Source: Actinomycetes bacterium
GTDB lineage: Bacteria; Actinomycetota; Actinomycetes; Actinomycetales; Cellulomonadaceae
Assembly: GCA_023388235.1 (NCBI GenBank)
Contig: JAEWGQ010000408.1
Coordinates: forward strand, 1 to 6,022
Direction: 5' to 3'
DNA: 6,022 bases
The position numbers and the translations under genes are program-made. Below are positions 5,140 through 6,022 of the stretch, in pieces (within the stretch, counting starts at the first letter, position 1; each line of letters begins with the position of its first letter). A model generated the notes under the pieces. The model had not been told where the DNA came from. It saw only the letters and a program-made list of their open reading frames with translations, and ran no database searches.

Positions 5140-5979
5140 TCAGCGCGGGGCGGTGACGAACACGTCGAGCAGCTCCGGGTGGTGCGCGTGCACCAGCACG
5201 CCGAACACCACCAGGTCGAACAGCAGGTGCACGGCCACCACGTACGGCAACGACGTGCTGCGCGCGAAGATCCAGCCCTGCACCAGCGCGAACGGCACGG
5301 TCAGCACCGGTCCCCACTCCCGGTAGCCGAGCTCCCACAGGAAGGACACGAACACCGTCGCCTGCAGCACGTTCGCGGTCCACAGCCCGAGGTGCGCCCG
5401 CAGCAGCGCGAACACCGTGCACACGAAGAACAGCTCGTCCCAGATCCCGACGGCGTTCACCCCGACGAACAGCCGGGCGATCTCCTGCCCGCCGGTGATC
5501 TCCGGCCAGTTCCGGTACGCGCCCGACCCGATGAAGTAGAACGGCAGGATCAGGTACCCGGCCACGACGACCACCGCGAGGTACACGAGCTGCGCGCGGG
5601 TCCAGCGGCGCCCCGTGCGCACCGGGAACACGATGGTCCGCTGCCCCAGGGCGAACCGGGACAGGGCCCACGGCACCAGCACCGCCAGCGACAGGGCCAC
5701 CGTGAAGCGCGCCATGCCGGCGTCGGACAGGTCCGCCCGCAGGGAGATCGTCGAGACGAGGGCCATCCCGGTGGCGATCAGCGCGAGGTCCCGGCCGAGC
5801 GCGCGGTCCACCGCCAGGCCCAGCAGCACGCCCGCCACGAGCGGCAGGTAGCCGAGCGGGCGCACGTGCACGGCGAACAGCAGCACCGCGGAGCCGCACA
5901 CCAGCGCGGCGGCGAGCAGGCGGGCGGGGGAGCCGACCGCCCAGGGGGCACGGGCGACCGGCGTGGCCGTCGTCGTCAT
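5140..5979 (-). CDS. Multi-pass membrane protein related to CPBP (CAAX/bacteriocin-processing) intramembrane proteases, degenerate active site
   Basis: The 279-residue product has roughly eight or nine hydrophobic segments (about 18-38, 42-60, 64-80, 90-108, 129-150, 171-194, 200-216, 222-238, 244-264). The second half follows the CPBP (Abi/CAAX protease) plan. GIWDELFFVCTVFALLR (178-194) stands where motif 1, EExxxR, is expected. TVFVSFLWELGY (208-219) stands for motif 2, FxxxH. SLPYVVAVHLLFDLVVF (243-259) matches the last motif, HxxxN/D, with His251 and Asp255. In motif 1 the first Glu is Asp181, the Arg is missing, and motif 2 lacks its His, so zinc-dependent proteolysis is doubtful; it may be a pseudoenzyme or a variant subfamily. 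The ATG at 5979 has no good ribosome binding site. CAGCGT ends 6 bases before it, so the message may be leaderless. The relationship is recognised by motif layout only. Confidence 0.75.
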   Translation of the reverse strand: MTTTATPVARAPWAVGSPARLLAAALVCGSAVLLFAVHVRPLGYLPLVAGVLLGLAVDRALGRDLALIATGMALVSTISLRADLSDAGMARFTVALSLAVLVPWALSRFALGQRTIVFPVRTGRRWTRAQLVYLAVVVVAGYLILPFYFIGSGAYRNWPEITGGQEIARLFVGVNAVGIWDELFFVCTVFALLRAHLGLWTANVLQATVFVSFLWELGYREWGPVLTVPFALVQGWIFARSTSLPYVVAVHLLFDLVVFGVLVHAHHPELLDVFVTAPR

Positions 5980-6022
5980 GCCCGCACGCTGCCACGCGAC
6001 CCGGCCGGCGGCGACCCGGGGC

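Overview
The window is very GC-rich. Its genes use G/C at nearly every third codon position, GTG starts are common, and at least one gene looks leaderless. This points to a high-GC actinobacterium, possibly a Micrococcales/Cellulomonas-type organism; that placement is an impression from protein style and was not tested. No RNA genes, insertion sequences, CRISPR arrays or phage genes are visible.

Left part (1-1900, + strand). The window opens inside a flavoprotein gene whose visible part is a complete berberine-bridge-enzyme (BBE)-type FAD-linked oxidase. It is preceded in frame by what looks like the last helix and strand of a luciferase-like monooxygenase (LLM), so the full gene is probably an LLM-BBE fusion that starts upstream. 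A hairpin-rich spacer follows, then a 34-residue single-pass membrane protein with a strong ribosome binding site. A perfect 15-bp GC-rich hairpin closes this part and can serve as a shared terminator with the convergent gene to its right.

Middle part (1911-5138). Three genes form a likely redox and regulation module: a KstD-like flavoprotein (- strand), a TetR-family regulator (- strand, upstream of it) and a classical short-chain dehydrogenase/reductase (SDR, + strand, divergent from the regulator). An 18-bp perfect palindrome, CCGGACACCGGTGTCCGG, lies between the putative promoter and the start codon of the KstD-like gene. A diverged copy, CGGACACCGACGTCCTG, lies in the leader of the SDR gene just after its putative -10 box. 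The simplest reading is that the TetR protein binds both sites and represses the flavin dehydrogenase and the SDR together. The pair would suit stepwise oxidation of a cyclic alcohol/ketone such as a steroid: the SDR makes the ketone and the KstD-like enzyme desaturates the ring. The substrate is inferred.

Right part (5140-6022). A multi-pass membrane protein related to CPBP (CAAX/bacteriocin-processing) intramembrane proteases is encoded on the - strand, with its metal-binding motifs degenerate. Its stop codon is one base from the SDR stop codon in convergent orientation. The last 43 bases lie upstream of its start and show no further gene.
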